From Eutreptiella sp. 'Long Island Sound 2002' (Eukaryota; Euglenozoa; Euglenophyceae; Eutreptiales; Eutreptiaceae): 64,000 nucleotides of DNA. Under the pieces are notes generated by a model. The model did not search any database and was not told where the DNA came from. It saw only the letters and a list, made by a program, of their open reading frames with translations. Every line of letters begins with the position of its first letter. The first letter of the stretch is position 1. Where the stretch lies: assembly GCA_964036045.1 (NCBI GenBank), contig OZ038382.1, positions 129,642,556 to 129,706,555 on the forward strand. The letters are read 5' to 3'. Below, piece after piece: positions 23,267 through 35,147 of this stretch. A program made the position numbers and the translations under genes.

Positions 23267-25439
23267 TGCCTTTGGCTCCCAAAGATCTCCATGCCACTCG
23301 GCATGGTGACAATCCAAACTGGGTCCACAACTGCCAAAATGGCAAAATCGGCCGCCTTGGGCGACCGTCCAGGGTAGGAAACCTTGGCGATCTTGTCGCA
23401 CCAAGCCTTGATTCACGAGCCTTGACATCCCCTGTGGTCCCATGCCCTGGGTTATGGCCTGCCGTCCCACTGGCTGCTTACTGTTCATCGAGGGGATGAT
23501 CACGCGGACGGGGCAGAAAGCAGCATGCGGTGCAAAGCAGGGGATCATGGATCGCACCAAAAGTTGTATAACTCCGGATGAGCCGGAGGAGCAAAACAAA
23601 ACTCAATGGCGTTCAACCTTTGATCATATGCTACAACAATCGCCCTTCTTCCCTGGCTAGGTCCGGTGCCCAACGGAGATATGGTAATTCCAATATGGCA
23701 TACAATGGTAAAAATAGCGAAATTTGGCCGAAATGGCCAGCACTCATGATTCCATATCTCCATGGTCACGGCGACGATCCTTCCAACCAAAGATGCCATC
23801 GATGCATGGGACTTAGGTCCCAGCATATGCCACTTGCCAACCCTCATAGTCGCTATTAGCTATTTTCCCCCGTGGAGGGAAAATGACACAGACATGGGGC
23901 AGAATGGCAACATACCCCAAATTGGGTGACTCACAACTCTCCCTTCAAGAGGAGAGGCCACATGGGGAAACACCCCATTCGATGCGGGTTTATGTTCCCT
24001 CTCCGAATCGCCCTTACCCTTGGTCAACTGGCGCACGCAACCTCAGGCTGAACATTGAGGGGGAGACGGGGTTTGTGGCCATTCTGGGCAAAACGGCCAA
24101 AATTCACCCAAAATTGGTCACTCGAAAAATCGTATCTCCGTATCACAAGAGAAATGAGCCTCGGGCTTTTGCATGGATGCAAACCGAAGATTTGCCTCCC
24201 TTTTGCAATAAGGGTTGGGGTTCAAAGCATAATGGAAGCATTTTTAACACCCCTATCCTTGAGGCACACCATTTATGGGAAAAAGTGCATATATCGGCGA
24301 TATTGGTATGCACATATCTTTGGGTAATTGAGGAACAAAAATATGAGCAACCATTTTTGGAGTAGGCCCATAGTAGGTGCCCTCAAATATGCACACCATG
24401 GTAGGATTGTCTCCGCCCACTCATGTCATTAGTGTTTGCCTATGAGCAGCTGTGCAAGGTGGCAGTATGGCACGAGTGCTCACAAGACGGTGCTATACAA
24501 AATAGAAGGCAAGGTTGCAAAAATCACCCAAGCTATCCATGATGTCCTTCGTGGTCTCTACCTTACATAATGCCTTGGTTCAAGGCTCAACTCCCCAGAG
24601 GCTTCGAGTACAAGCCTCCAGGGACTGGCCATTTGGGCCAAATTTTCGAACAAACTTTGTCCTTTTTCAGAAATTGAATTTTGGTACGCATTGAATTGCG
24701 TGCATCCATCGTTGAGTTGGCCCGAAAAACGAAAATGGCCTAGGGCTTTTCGTCTTGTGAGCATTGTATTCGGTTAGTAACGTGCATGCTCACAAGGCCA
24801 CAAAGTTAGCGTTTGCGCACGCAAACGACTTCGGTTTGCGAAGCACATATGCTGCCTGAAACATCTCTATTGCCCTCTTCTCTACCCAAAGTGATATGCC
24901 CACGTGAGAGGGGCATGGATGAAAGGCATAGGGGGGGAATGTAGGGTTCTGTCCGAATTCAGGGTCCTCAAGAACCATGAGTTCGAGCGATTGGACGGAA
25001 AATCTTGCGCGCTGATTTTCTCCCAGACGCAACGGCGAAAAATTCTGGTGAACACACCAGATGAAAGTACATAAAAAGCCCTACAGATCCAGCCCTTAAC
25101 TTCCTTTAGAACCTCAGAGGTAGTCAAGAGAAATCCATCACAAAACTCGCCACGAAGAAGCAACGAAAGCGCGCGAACAGGCGACAACAGGCGGCGATTT
25201 CACGGCAATTAGAAATAGCGGTAGAAATCGGGTATTTCACCGATTTCTAACCCAAAATCGACCAAGAGAGTAAAATTATGATAATTCTACATCGATTTAA
25301 TGGTTAGGGATCGGATTCCAGATCTCTCGGATTAGGGAACAGGGATATCCCGCTGACAGCCGGTGTCAACAGCTTCTGCACGGGTGTGACGGCTCACAGG
25401 CCTCTGGGCCATGGGCCATAGGTTCTGGGTACCGCTTCA
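23267..25439 (-). repeat. Element A 3' LTR, inner part
   Basis: Begins with the second copy of the LINE-1 target duplication (23267-23274) and aligns with 61212-63045 up to about 25108. The last 331 bp (25109-25439) have no partner in the window because the 5' LTR is truncated. The inner boundary is set at 25439 by TGAAGCGG on the minus strand directly after a polypurine tract, as in element B. Confidence 0.8.
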
Positions 25440-25450
25440 CCCCCCTCCTT
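25440..25450 (-). promoter_or_regulatory. Element A polypurine tract
   Basis: AAGGAGGGGGG on the minus strand immediately before the LTR start TGAAGC, the same layout as in element B. Confidence 0.75.
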
Positions 25451-26928
25451 AGAGCAAACCCTGGGGGGGAGCTCGATAACACCCAAGCATGGCAGCGGGT
25501 ACCCAGGACATCCCTTGAAGGGGGGGGGTCACACTTCCAACTGCAGGCTGGTTTTCGAGTTAGATTGCCCATTACAGCTCAACAGTAGAACAGGTACGGT
25601 GCTGTATTTGCTGGTAACTGCAAGTATAGTATTGAGTATCAAATCTCGGGTCCTGGCGGCGATTGTTCGGCATCCAAAGGACCCGTTAACCCGTACCAGC
25701 GCACCGAGTGCCGGCTGCAACGATCACCACCACAGTGGTAGTGGCATACATGGCCAACATAGGCGTCACACGACGACCGAGGTGGTCCCACGGGTCGAAA
25801 GCGAACACAAAGATGCATCAGGCTACCCCAGGCTTCCCAAGGCTGCAGGCTGGGGGAGAGTCCCCACGGGTCCTCCCTTGGGCGCACCATGTCCATATCG
25901 ACGAGGCGAGTCCAGAGTGGTAAAGCCGCACGAGCTCCTCCATAAGGGATCGGGCATCAAGGCCGTCTTTTCCCTGGCCCCATTACCAGGAAGGCCATGC
26001 ATGGGGGAGTCCCCATGCAGTCTGGGCTGAGGTGTCCACACCTCAAACCACCAGTTTCCCAGGCAGACTGACCAAGGTCAGGACACCGGAGGTCGCCACC
26101 CGACTGCAAGTGCGTCTGCGAGTCAGTAGGTTCACACTGGGACTGACAGTGGCGGACCGCTGGGAGTGTAGTCAGGCAACTGGGCTTCCCGCCTGGCGCC
26201 ATGAGGATCTCAGCACATCACAGCCACTAGGGCACACGGTATCACGGGCACTCAAACATGACAATCTGTACTTAGGTACTGGTCCAGGCTGGACCTTATG
26301 TAGGAGCGTGTACACGGCGACTCAGGGCGCCTTCGTATTCCGATTCGTGTCTCCAAGGGGGAAAAACTGTCCATTCTTCAGTGATGGGTCATCAACACTC
26401 AACATGCAAACGCACATATCCTGGAGGTCGGAAACGTGAGCAAAAATCAGGTCAATAGGCGTGTAAACACGCTCCTGACGGAGCGCCAAACCACGCCCCG
26501 GTAAGGATAAGGCATATGCAGGAGGGGTTGACAGAAGAAAGCCTGGGTCCAGGCCATATATAGTCTGCAGACACACATGGACTGGTCTGGACCCCGCAAG
26601 TGCCATGGGACCAGACCACACACCCCGATTCGCAACACAAATGACAGCGCCGCCTGTTGCGCAACGTCGTATGGGCCGCAAGGCCTCCATCTGGGATAGT
26701 GAAGGGGGGCCATCCGCCCTTGTTTCCAACGAATTCAGCAGGGGGGGTACGGCCGTCCAAGCATGCCCGCGCCCGTCAGGGGAATGTCAGCAGGAAAATG
26801 CCTACGGACAATGTTTGCTGCGCTCCTTCAAACGGCAATGATATGCTTTGCAATGTCATGGAGCGTGGATTCCAAAATCACACTGGAAGGACCAGCGATG
26901 CTCATCAGGGGAGAGCTCAGGGCGGTGA
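25451..26928 (-). other. Element A 3' non-coding region
   Basis: About 1.5 kb between the pol stop and the polypurine tract, with a G9 run on the plus strand near 25526. The frames present are short and show no domain. Long 3' non-coding regions are known in large chromoviruses; nothing further can be said. Confidence 0.6.
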
Positions 26929-28080
26929 TCAGGCGCCTCTGGCTGCAATCGCCCGGGTGAGTGCTGCCAAGTCTGAGACATGGAGCTTGGTCTTGTGCCT
27001 GCGGATGTAGTCCATGAAGGGGGTGTTAATCCGCGGCACGGACAAGGAGACGGGATCCCAGGTGTTTTGGGACGGCCCATAGCCTCGCCAACGAACCTTG
27101 AACTCCAGGCCTCTGGGTGCCGAGGCGTTCGGACGCTGGGCCAGGATCTTCTCGACGGTATAGTCGTCCTGCTCAGCGTAGTCGTCGTCCGAATCAGCCT
27201 CATGTGCGGTGTAGTCCAGGGACACATGTTGGCCACGGAGGTCGGGTTCCTGCAAACGGAGTTGACTCTCGTGGCACTCCCGGAACTGTCCGTGACCCAC
27301 CTTGATGCGGTAGGTGTCCTCACCAATCTTGCGGACCACCTCTCAGGGTGTGAACCAGGTTTTGGTGCGGTGGTTGCCCATGGGGCGGGGTCTGATCACC
27401 ATCACAGGGTCTCCCACCCTGAACTTTTGCGCTGTGGAGCTTGGGGCGGACTTCTGAAGCACGGCATGCTCCTTCTCGAGCTGCTGGCGGATGTCCCGCG
27501 CCCTTGACTCCTGCCGGGCAAAGAATTCCTTGGCGTCCATGGCCATACCATCACCCGACAAGGGAAGTCCCCGACCCAGGGGGTCCCTGCGGAACAAAAT
27601 CTGGTGAGGGGACAACCCACCCGGAGTGGGGGTGTCATGATGGGCCTTTAGGGCACGCCACATCTCCTCAAAGCAGTTTCGTCGTGGGTTCGCGAGGTGA
27701 ATCTTGCGCATCTTCTCGAACAGCTGCCTTGCAGCCACTTCAGCCCGGCCGTTGGACCGGCTGAGGTAGGCGACGCTCTTGGCATGACGTATCCCCATGA
27801 GGGAACACATGGCCTTGAACCAGCTGCCAGTAAACTGGGGTCCTCGGTCACTGCAAATGGTACGGGGGATGCCAAAGACGGTCAGCCAATGACGAATCAT
27901 CATGACTGCCACCTCCTTGGCTAGCAACCCCTTTTTGCGTGCCGGAACGGCCACTACGTAGCCGCTGTGGCGGTCCACACACAGGACCACACAGTCGAAG
28001 GTCTCCTTGCCAATGTGAACTTCCGGCATGGAGAAGACGTCCATGACCACGCTCCCCATGGGCTGGTCAGGTACTGGAGT
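26929..28080 (-). pseudogene. Element A pol: integrase core and chromodomain
   Basis: Two pieces of one frame separated by a TGA at 27343-27345. The upstream piece has MDVFSM (first catalytic Asp), VDRHSGYVVAVP, ICSDRGPQF (second Asp) and SNGRAEV (Glu), so the DD(35)E triad is preserved, then LSPHQILFRRDP and an SH3-like GDPVMVIRP stretch. The downstream piece continues with VVRKIGEDTYRI, an acidic linker and a chromodomain (about 27020-27160; VEKILAQR, FKVRWRGYG, NTWDP), ending in a short basic tail. It is the closest relative of the element B integrase in the window. A frameshift near 28070-28090 separates it from the zinc-binding domain. Confidence 0.87.
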
Positions 28081-29070
28081 CCATTCCGGTTGTCGGGGTT
28101 GCAGGCCTGACAGACCGAGCAACCCTTCCTGACCCTCTTGATGGCGTTGTAGAGACCAATCTGGTGGATCTCGAACCGGTGCTGCATGTCCAGGGCTTGC
28201 TTCCTGACCCCTGGGTGCATCATGTGGTGGTGCCAAGCCTCACACATCTCCGGCACTCGGGACTCCGGGACCAGCAGCTTATCATTCCGGTAAAGCTTGC
28301 CAACCTCCTCGGTCAGCCCCTTTGGCCACTTCTGCCCATCATCAGGGTCGGTCACAGCCCTATACTCGGCCGCAAAGGCCTCAGACTGGGCATAGTCGTC
28401 GGTCCAATCGTCCTGGAGGCACGATTCAGGTAAGAGGTCCTTGTCGGACTTAGCTCCCTCACGGGCGGGTACTCTGACTGCTCTGCCCATCCTCCTTCCG
28501 AGGGGGGCATCAGCAGCCATGACGACGAAGCATTTAACACCCTCCTCCTCCATCAGGCGCACCATTTCTATGATCCTCTTGGCCTCTGCGGTCTCGGCCT
28601 CATCGCAATGGGCGGAGACATCCGTCATGCCCTTGCTGGTGGGGTAGGCCCATCTGCTGAGACAGTCCGCCACGGTGTTGTCATTGCCAGGAACATACAC
28701 AACCGTGAGGTCGAACTTGGCCAAGGTCTCATGCCATCTTGCCCGTCAGGAGGCCGGACCTGAGGGGGTGTCCACGTGCTCTTTGTGCCACAACTGCAGA
28801 CTCTGATGGTCGGTGCAGGCTGTGACCGGGTGGAGGGCTATGTACCCAGCCCATTTCCTCAGAGCCATAAGGAAGGCATACGCCTCCTCTTCTCGGGGCG
28901 TCCATGTCTGTCTCTGGCCTTCCGCCAGGACTCAGCTCCAGAAGGCCACTGGCACGTGCCTCCCATCATCAAGCACTTGTTCCAACACAGCGCCAACGAC
29001 GTAGTCGGTTGCGTCAGTGCGCAGGACGAACCCTCGGTCAGGATCCACGAGGTGCAGACCCACTGCGGAT
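28081..29070 (-). pseudogene. Element A pol: RNase H and integrase zinc-binding domain
   Basis: Begins at the LINE-2 insertion point. RNase H features are LRTDATDYVVGAVLEQ, TPREEEAYAF, ACTDHQSLQLWHKEH and DNTVADCLSRW. The H2C2 domain follows (AWHHHMMHPG, GCSVCQAC). TGA stops at 28932-28934 and 28746-28748 both fall where element B has Arg, so CGA to TGA changes are likely. The first 11 bases (29060-29070) are the target duplication shared with 52635-52645. The RT half of the same gene lies 23.6 kb away at 52646-54283. Confidence 0.85.
29060..29070. repeat. Target-site duplication of LINE-2, left copy
   Basis: CCACTGCGGAT here and at 52635-52645. Removing 29071-52645 rejoins the RT and RNase H coding regions of element A at this point. 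Confidence 0.88.
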
Positions 29071-30859
29071 GTGCGCGCCCCAAAACAAACCACACATAGA
29101 CAACAACAACGCCACCGGCCGCCGGCAAGCAAGTATGTTATGTGCCGCGCACCGCTAGAAACCAACGAAACGAGCGCAACGCGGTAAGAGGTAGACAAGA
29201 AGAATAAATAGGTAACGAACCGCACCACGGTGGGGATATACCACAAGTATACGACCAAGCAATGCAAGCCCGCTCATGTAGGAAATACGACGACGCCATA
29301 ACACGCGAAGGGGATCACAACAAAAAGAAAAAGAGGCCGCACATGTACCCAAGTATGTTGCATGTCGTGCATGAAAAACACACACAAGCAACAACAACGC
29401 CACCGGCCGCCGGAAAGCAAGTATGTTATGTGCCATATGTTGTATGCATAACGCCGTAACAAGCGCAAAACAAGGAAGTTACGTGTCAAGCAACGCCAAA
29501 GTGCGCCGCCACGAAAAGCGCAACGAAAACCGCACCGGCAAGGAAAACCAACATGAGGTGGCACCGAAGGAATGCCTATGCTCACCCCCGCTCACATAGG
29601 GAAAGAAAGGTATGCCCGCACGCGCATGCCCGGAACGCCGCAAGGCCATCACCGCCACGGACGAGCAACATGGTATGAAGGGACAAACGAGGGGGAACAA
29701 AAAGACCAGCAAGGTAAAGCACAACACAAAAAAAAAAAAAAAAAGAAAAAAAAAAAAAGACCATGTATGTTGCATGCCATGCTACGCTACGCGACGGACA
29801 CGAGACGAGAACAGCAACCACGCCAAAAAAAGTAAAAGGTGACCACGAAGCGTAACCGAGACGTGCCCACCGCCCACCCGCACGCCCGCTTATGTAGGAG
29901 GCGAAAGGGAGCGAAAGGGGACAAAAGGTATGCCGGCGCATGCAAACGAATAGTAGGCAAGCCACACACCGCCACCAAGAACGCAAGTATGTTACCATGT
30001 CGTGCCATGACTCGTGCCACGACTCGTGCGTTGGTTAGAACACACAAATAGCCAGGGAGGGGGACACGGGGAGCATACACACAAATAGCATAGCGCCGAC
30101 GTGTGCCGGGTCCCAACAAACACACGTGCATGCACCCATGTTCTCTTCCCCTCACAGGTCCCGAGGAGAAGCGTATGCTCGTGTCTGCGTCGTCCGGGCG
30201 CTAAAGTAGGGTTGTCTTAGACGCTTAGGCAAGTATTGCGTCGTGCCGTCGTCACACATAAGCGAACGCCCGGCAAGGCGGGAGGACTGGGACACAATAA
30301 GGTAGCGGGGAAAGAAGCAGGTATGTTGCATGTCACGCCGCGCATGCGGAACGGGCAACGAGTAAAGGTAGCGGCCAAAGGGGTGTGGAGACAAGACGGA
30401 AGCAAGTGGGGCGATAAACCTACGCACAAGCCGGTCGCACACACATGTCGCATGACGTACCAGCCAGCTCGAGGTGCCGTGTCGCGACAAAACCGCCGCC
30501 GCCGCACGCCTGTTTACGCTCCATCCTCTCCCTACGCAGGTTCAAAGGAGGAAGCCCGAGCCGACAAGGAAAAAGACAGAGACACACAACAAAGCGGAGG
30601 CAGGGAAAAAGTGCATGCCAGGGAGAGGGGTAGAGGAAAGGGTAAAGGGCAACGAAGCCGCGAAGGGAACAAGGGGTAGCCAGCGAACGAGCAAGGGGCG
30701 CACACAGGGGGGGGGACACGGCTGGCACACGGCGAGCACAACACCGCACCGAGACACCGGAGAGGGGAGCACCGGAGGACCAAGGGAAGAGCAGCACCAC
30801 GCACCACGGCACGCACGGCACAGACACCACACACACCGCACACACCCAACGAACCCCGG
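29071..30859 (+). repeat. LINE-2 5' leader with degenerate repeats and an A-tract
   Basis: No conserved gene. The motif AAGTATGTT(A/G) with variants recurs near 29131, 29351, 29419, 29763, 29985 and 30320. A longer block (ACAACAACGCCACCGGCCGC onward) is repeated at about 29105 and 29390, so this is an old tandem repeat with a period near 290-300 bp. An A-rich tract of about 30 nt lies at 29728-29759. The leader is absent from LINE-1. Confidence 0.6.
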
Positions 30860-33800
30860 CAACCCACCCAGCAGTGGACGGGCAGACGGGAGAGGGACAG
30901 CGCCTGACCCCAAGCGCCCCTCACAATGGTGGAAGGCACCCCCCCCGGGGACGCCCTTCGGCCACCCCCAAAGCGAGCAACGCCGGCCCGCAAGGGCGCA
31001 CGCTGTGGGGCCGGTGCTGGGTCCCCGCGCCCACACCGACCGCGCCCGGGACACGCAGGTCGCGTTACCCTGGCTGCACGCTCCGGAGGACGGGCGGCCG
31101 GGGGAGGGACAGCGCCTGGCACCAAGCGCCCCTCACAACGGTGGAAGGCAGCCCCCCCCGGGGACGCCCTTCCGCCACCCCCACAGCGAGCAACGCCGGC
31201 CCGCAAGGGCGCACGCTGTGGGGCCGCTGCTGGGTCCACACGCCCGCATCGACCGCGCCCGGGACACACGGGTCGCGGAACCCTGGCTGCACGCTCCGGA
31301 GGACGAGCGGCCGGGGGAGGGACAGCGCCTGACACCAGGCGCCCCTCACAACGGTGGAAGGCACCCCCTCCGGGGACGCCCTTCCGCCACCCCCACAGCG
31401 AGCAACGCCGGCCCGCAAGGGCGCACGCTGTGGGGCCGGTGCTGGGTCCACACGCCCGCATCGACCGCACCCGGGACATGCGGGTCACGGAACCCTGGCT
31501 GCACGCTCCGGAGGACGAGCGGCCGGGGAAGGGACAGCGCCTGACACCAGGCGCCCCTCACAACAGTGGAAGGCACCCCCCCCCGGGGACGCCCTCCCGC
31601 CACCCCCACAGCGAGCAACGCCGGGCCGCAAGGGCGCACGCTGTGGGGCCGGTGCTGGGTCCACACGCCCGCATCGACCGCACCCGGGACACACGGGTCG
31701 CGGAACCCTGGCTGCACGCTCCGGAGGACGAGCGGCCGGGGGAGGGACAGCGCCTGACACCAGGCGCCCCTCACAACGGTGGAAGGCAGCCCCCCCGGGG
31801 ACGCCCTTCCGCCACCCCCACAGCGAGCAACGCCGGCCCGCAAGGGCGCACGTTGTGGGGCCGGTGCTGGGTCCACAGGCCCGCATCGACCGCACCCGGG
31901 ACACACGGGTCGCGGAACCCTGGCTGCACGCTCCGGAGGACGAGCGGTCGGGGGAGGGACAGCGCCTGACACCAGGCGCCCCTCACAACGGTGGAAGGCA
32001 CCCCCCCCGGGGACGCCCTTCCGCCACCCCCACAGCGAGCAACGCCTGCCCGCAGGGGCGCACGCTGTGGGGCCGGTGCTGGGTCCACACACCCGCATCG
32101 ACCGCACCCGGGACACACGGGTCACGGAACCCTGGCTGCACGCTCCGGAGGACGAGCGGCCGGGGGAGGGACAGCGCCTGACACCAGGCGCCCCTCACAA
32201 CGGTGGAAGGCACCCCCCCCCCGGGGACGCCCCTCCGCCACCCCCACAGCGAGCAACGCCGGCCCGCAAGGGCGCACGCTGTGGGGCCGGTGCTGGGTCC
32301 ACACGCCCGCATCGACCGCACCCAAGACACACGGGTCGCGGAACCCTGGCTGCACGCTCCGGAGGACGAGCGGCCGGGGAAGGGACAGCGCCTGACACCA
32401 GGCGCCCCTCACAACGGTGGAAGGCACCCCCCCCGGGGACGCCCTTCCGCCACCCCCACAGCGAGCAACGCCGGCCCGCAAGGGCGCACGCTGCGGGGCC
32501 GGTGCTGGGTCCACACGCCCGCATCGACCGCACCCGGGACACACGGTTCGCAGAACCCTGGCTGCACGCTCCGGAGGACGAGCGGCCGGGGGAGGGACAG
32601 CGCCTGACACCAGGCGCCCCTCAAATCGGTGGAAGGCACCCCCCCCGGGGACGCCTTTCCGCCACCCCCAAAGCGAGCAACGCCGGCCCGCAAGGGCGCA
32701 CGCTGTGGGGTTGGTGCTGGGTCCACACGCCCGCATCGACCGCGCCCGGGACACGCGGGTCACGGAACCCTGGCTGCACGCTCCGGAGGACGAGCGGCCG
32801 GGGGAGGGACAGCGCCTGACACCAGGCGCCCCTCACAACGGTGGAAGGCACCCCCCCCGGGGACGCCCTTCCGCCACCCCCACAGCGAGCAACGCCGGCC
32901 CGCAAGGGCGCACGCTGCGGGGCCCGTCCTGGGTCCACACGCCCGCATCGACCGCACCCGGGACACACGGGTCGCAGAGCCCTGGCTGCACGCTCCGGAG
33001 GACGAGCGGCCGGGGAGGGGACAGCGCCTGACACCAGGCGCCCCTCACAACGGTGGAAGGCACCCCCCCCCGGGGACGCCCTTCCGCCATCCCCACAGCG
33101 AGCAACGCCGGCCCGCAAGGGCGCACGCTGTGGGGCTGGTGCTGGGTCCACACGCCCGCATCGACCGCGCCCGGGACACGAGGGTCGCGGAACCCTGTCT
33201 GCACGCTCCGGAGGACGAGCGGCCGGGGAAGGGACAGCGCCTGACACCAGGCGCCCCTCACAACGGTGGAAGGCACCCCCCCCGGGGACGCCCTTCCGCC
33301 GCCCCCACAGCGAGCAACGCCGGCCCGCAAGGGCACACGCTGTGGGGCCGGTGCTGGGTCCACACGCCCGCATCGACCGCACCCGGGACACGCGGGTCGC
33401 AGAACCCTGGCTGCACGCTCCGGAGGACGAGCGGCCGAGGGAGGGACAGCGCCTGACACCAGGCGCCCCTCACAACGGTGGAAGGCAGCCCCCCCCGGGG
33501 ACGCCCTTCCGCCACCCCCATAGCGAACAACGCCGGCCCGCAGGGGCGCACGCTGTGGGGCCGGTGCTGGGTCCACACGCCCGCATCGACCGCAGCCGGG
33601 ACACACGGGTCGCGGAACCCTGGCTGCACGCTCCGGAGGACGAGCGGCCGGGGAAGGGACAGCGCCTGACACCAGGCGCCCCTCACAACGGTGGAACGCA
33701 ACCCCCGCTGGGGACGCCCTTCCGCCACCCCCACAGCGAGCAGTGTCGGCCCGCAACGGCGCAAGCTGTGGGGCCGGTGCTGGGTCCACACGCCCGTGTC

Positions 33801-34560
33801 GACCGCGCCCGAGACACTCGGGTCGCGGAACCCTGGCTGCACGCTACGAAGGACGAGCGGCCGGGGGGGGGACAGCGCCTGACACCAGGCGCCCCTCGCA
33901 ACGGTGGAAGGCACCCCCCCCGGGGACGCCCTTCCGCCATACCCACAGCGAGCAACGCCGGCCCGCAAGGGCGCACGCTGTGGGGCCAGTGCTGGGTCCA
34001 CATGCCCGCATCGACCGCACCCGGGACACATGGGTCGCGGAACCCTGGCTGCACGCTCCGGAGGACGAGCGGCCGGGGAAGGGACAGCGCCTGACACCAG
34101 GCGCCCCTCACAACGGTGGAAGGCACCCCCCCCGGGGACGCCCTTCCGCCACCCCCACAGCGAGCAACGCCGGCCCGCAAGGGCGCACGCTGTGGGGCCG
34201 GTGCTGGGTCCACACGCCCGCATTGACCGCGCCCGGGACACACGGGTCGCGGAACCCTGGCTGCCCGCTCCGGAGGACGAGCGGCCGGGGGAGGGACAGC
34301 CCCTGACACCAGGCGCCCCCCACAACGGTGGAAGGCACCCCCCCCGGGGACGCCCTTCCGCCACCCCCACAGCGAGCAACGCCGGCCCGCAAGGGCGCAC
34401 GCTGTGGGGCCGGTGCTGGGCCCACACGTCCGCATCGACCGCACCCGGGACACACGGGTCGCGGAACCCTGGCTGCCCGCTCCGGAGGACGGGCGACCGG
34501 GAGAGGGACAGCGCCTAACACCGGACGCCCCTCGCAACACTGGAAAACGCCCCCCCGGGG
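30860..34560 (+). repeat. LINE-2 tandem 212-bp monomer array
   Basis: About 17 head-to-tail monomers of about 212 bp; the landmark CTGGCTGCACGCTCC or its variant recurs every 211-214 bp from about 31069 to 34470. The first unit begins with a piece like the second monomer type of LINE-1, and the rest are all of one type. Monomers are nearly identical and CpG-rich. Lying directly upstream of ORF1, they match in position and size the promoter monomers of mouse L1, so a promoter role is plausible but inferred. Long frames across the array exist in all phases and are not genes. Confidence 0.85.
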
Positions 34561-34665
34561 ATGCCCATCCACTACCCCCACACCGAGCAACGCACCAGCG
34601 CACCAACGCACCAGCCACGGGACATCCGCACCCCGCCCCCTGCTCTTAGACACAGCGACACAGCA

Positions 34666-35109
34666 ATGGCGGAACCCGCGGCACCACGCAAGACACGCCC
34701 CCGATCTCCGACGCTGGACGAAGCACACGAGGTCATCAGGGCGCTGGGACTCAGAGACGGCGAAGGAGACCCCCCACAAGGGGACGCGGGCACGGACTCC
34801 GACCTGGAGGCATTGCCGGAGCCCCCCACGGGAGACGCGCCCGCGGAACCTGCGCCGCCGGCGGGCAGCGTACCCGCGATCTGCCCCGCGTGGAAACGGG
34901 GCCATTGCACCGGCGAAGGCTGGTGCCCCAAACAGCACCCCCAGCCCGGCCACGATGACGGAGCGTTGCCCGAGGTGAAACCCGCGGCCGCACGCGCCGC
35001 CCTACGCTACGGGGTGACGCAGGGCTGGATCCTGGATGAGACCGCGCGCGGCAGCGTGAACATCCAGGAGGCCGTCGACCGAGTCACCCACGCGGACAGG
35101 CGGCAGTGG
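34666..35109 (+). pseudogene. LINE-2 ORF1, N-terminal part with CCCH zinc finger
   Basis: The ATG at 34666 follows the array by about 100 bp. The 148 codons contain an acidic, Pro-rich stretch and a CCCH zinc finger at residues 73-91 (spacing CX7CX5CX3H, C-PAWKRGH-C), a fold that usually binds RNA, in keeping with an ORF1 role in the RNP. A segment ending THADRRQW follows and runs straight into inserted telomeric repeats at 35110. The next long frame (from 35131) is in another phase, and excising the 38 inserted bases does not bring the two into register, so a further indel must lie close by or these are two ORFs. Confidence 0.6.
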
Positions 35110-35147
35110 TTAGGGTTAGGGTTAGGGTTACGGACAGGCGGCAGTGG
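35093..35147 (+). repeat. Telomeric-repeat insertion flanked by 17-bp duplication
   Basis: CGGACAGGCGGCAGTGG at 35093-35109 and again at 35131-35147 flank (TTAGGG)3TTA at 35110-35130. A duplication of this size around telomeric repeats looks like repair of a staggered break with telomerase-added DNA. It puts stops into the ORF1 frame. Confidence 0.85.

Noticed and set aside
25108-25108. Inner boundary of the A LTR placed where similarity to the other copy stops
   Set aside because: No purine tract or TG there; 25439 has both, so the other LTR is truncated instead.
30926-34518. Long open frames (up to about 417 codons) across the LINE-2 array, and similar ones at 19218-23337
   Set aside because: They are open in several phases on both strands, follow from GC-rich monomers, and reset at monomer indels; no domain.
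35110-35130. Chromosome end
   Set aside because: Only about 3.5 repeats, inside an ORF and flanked by a duplication; interstitial.
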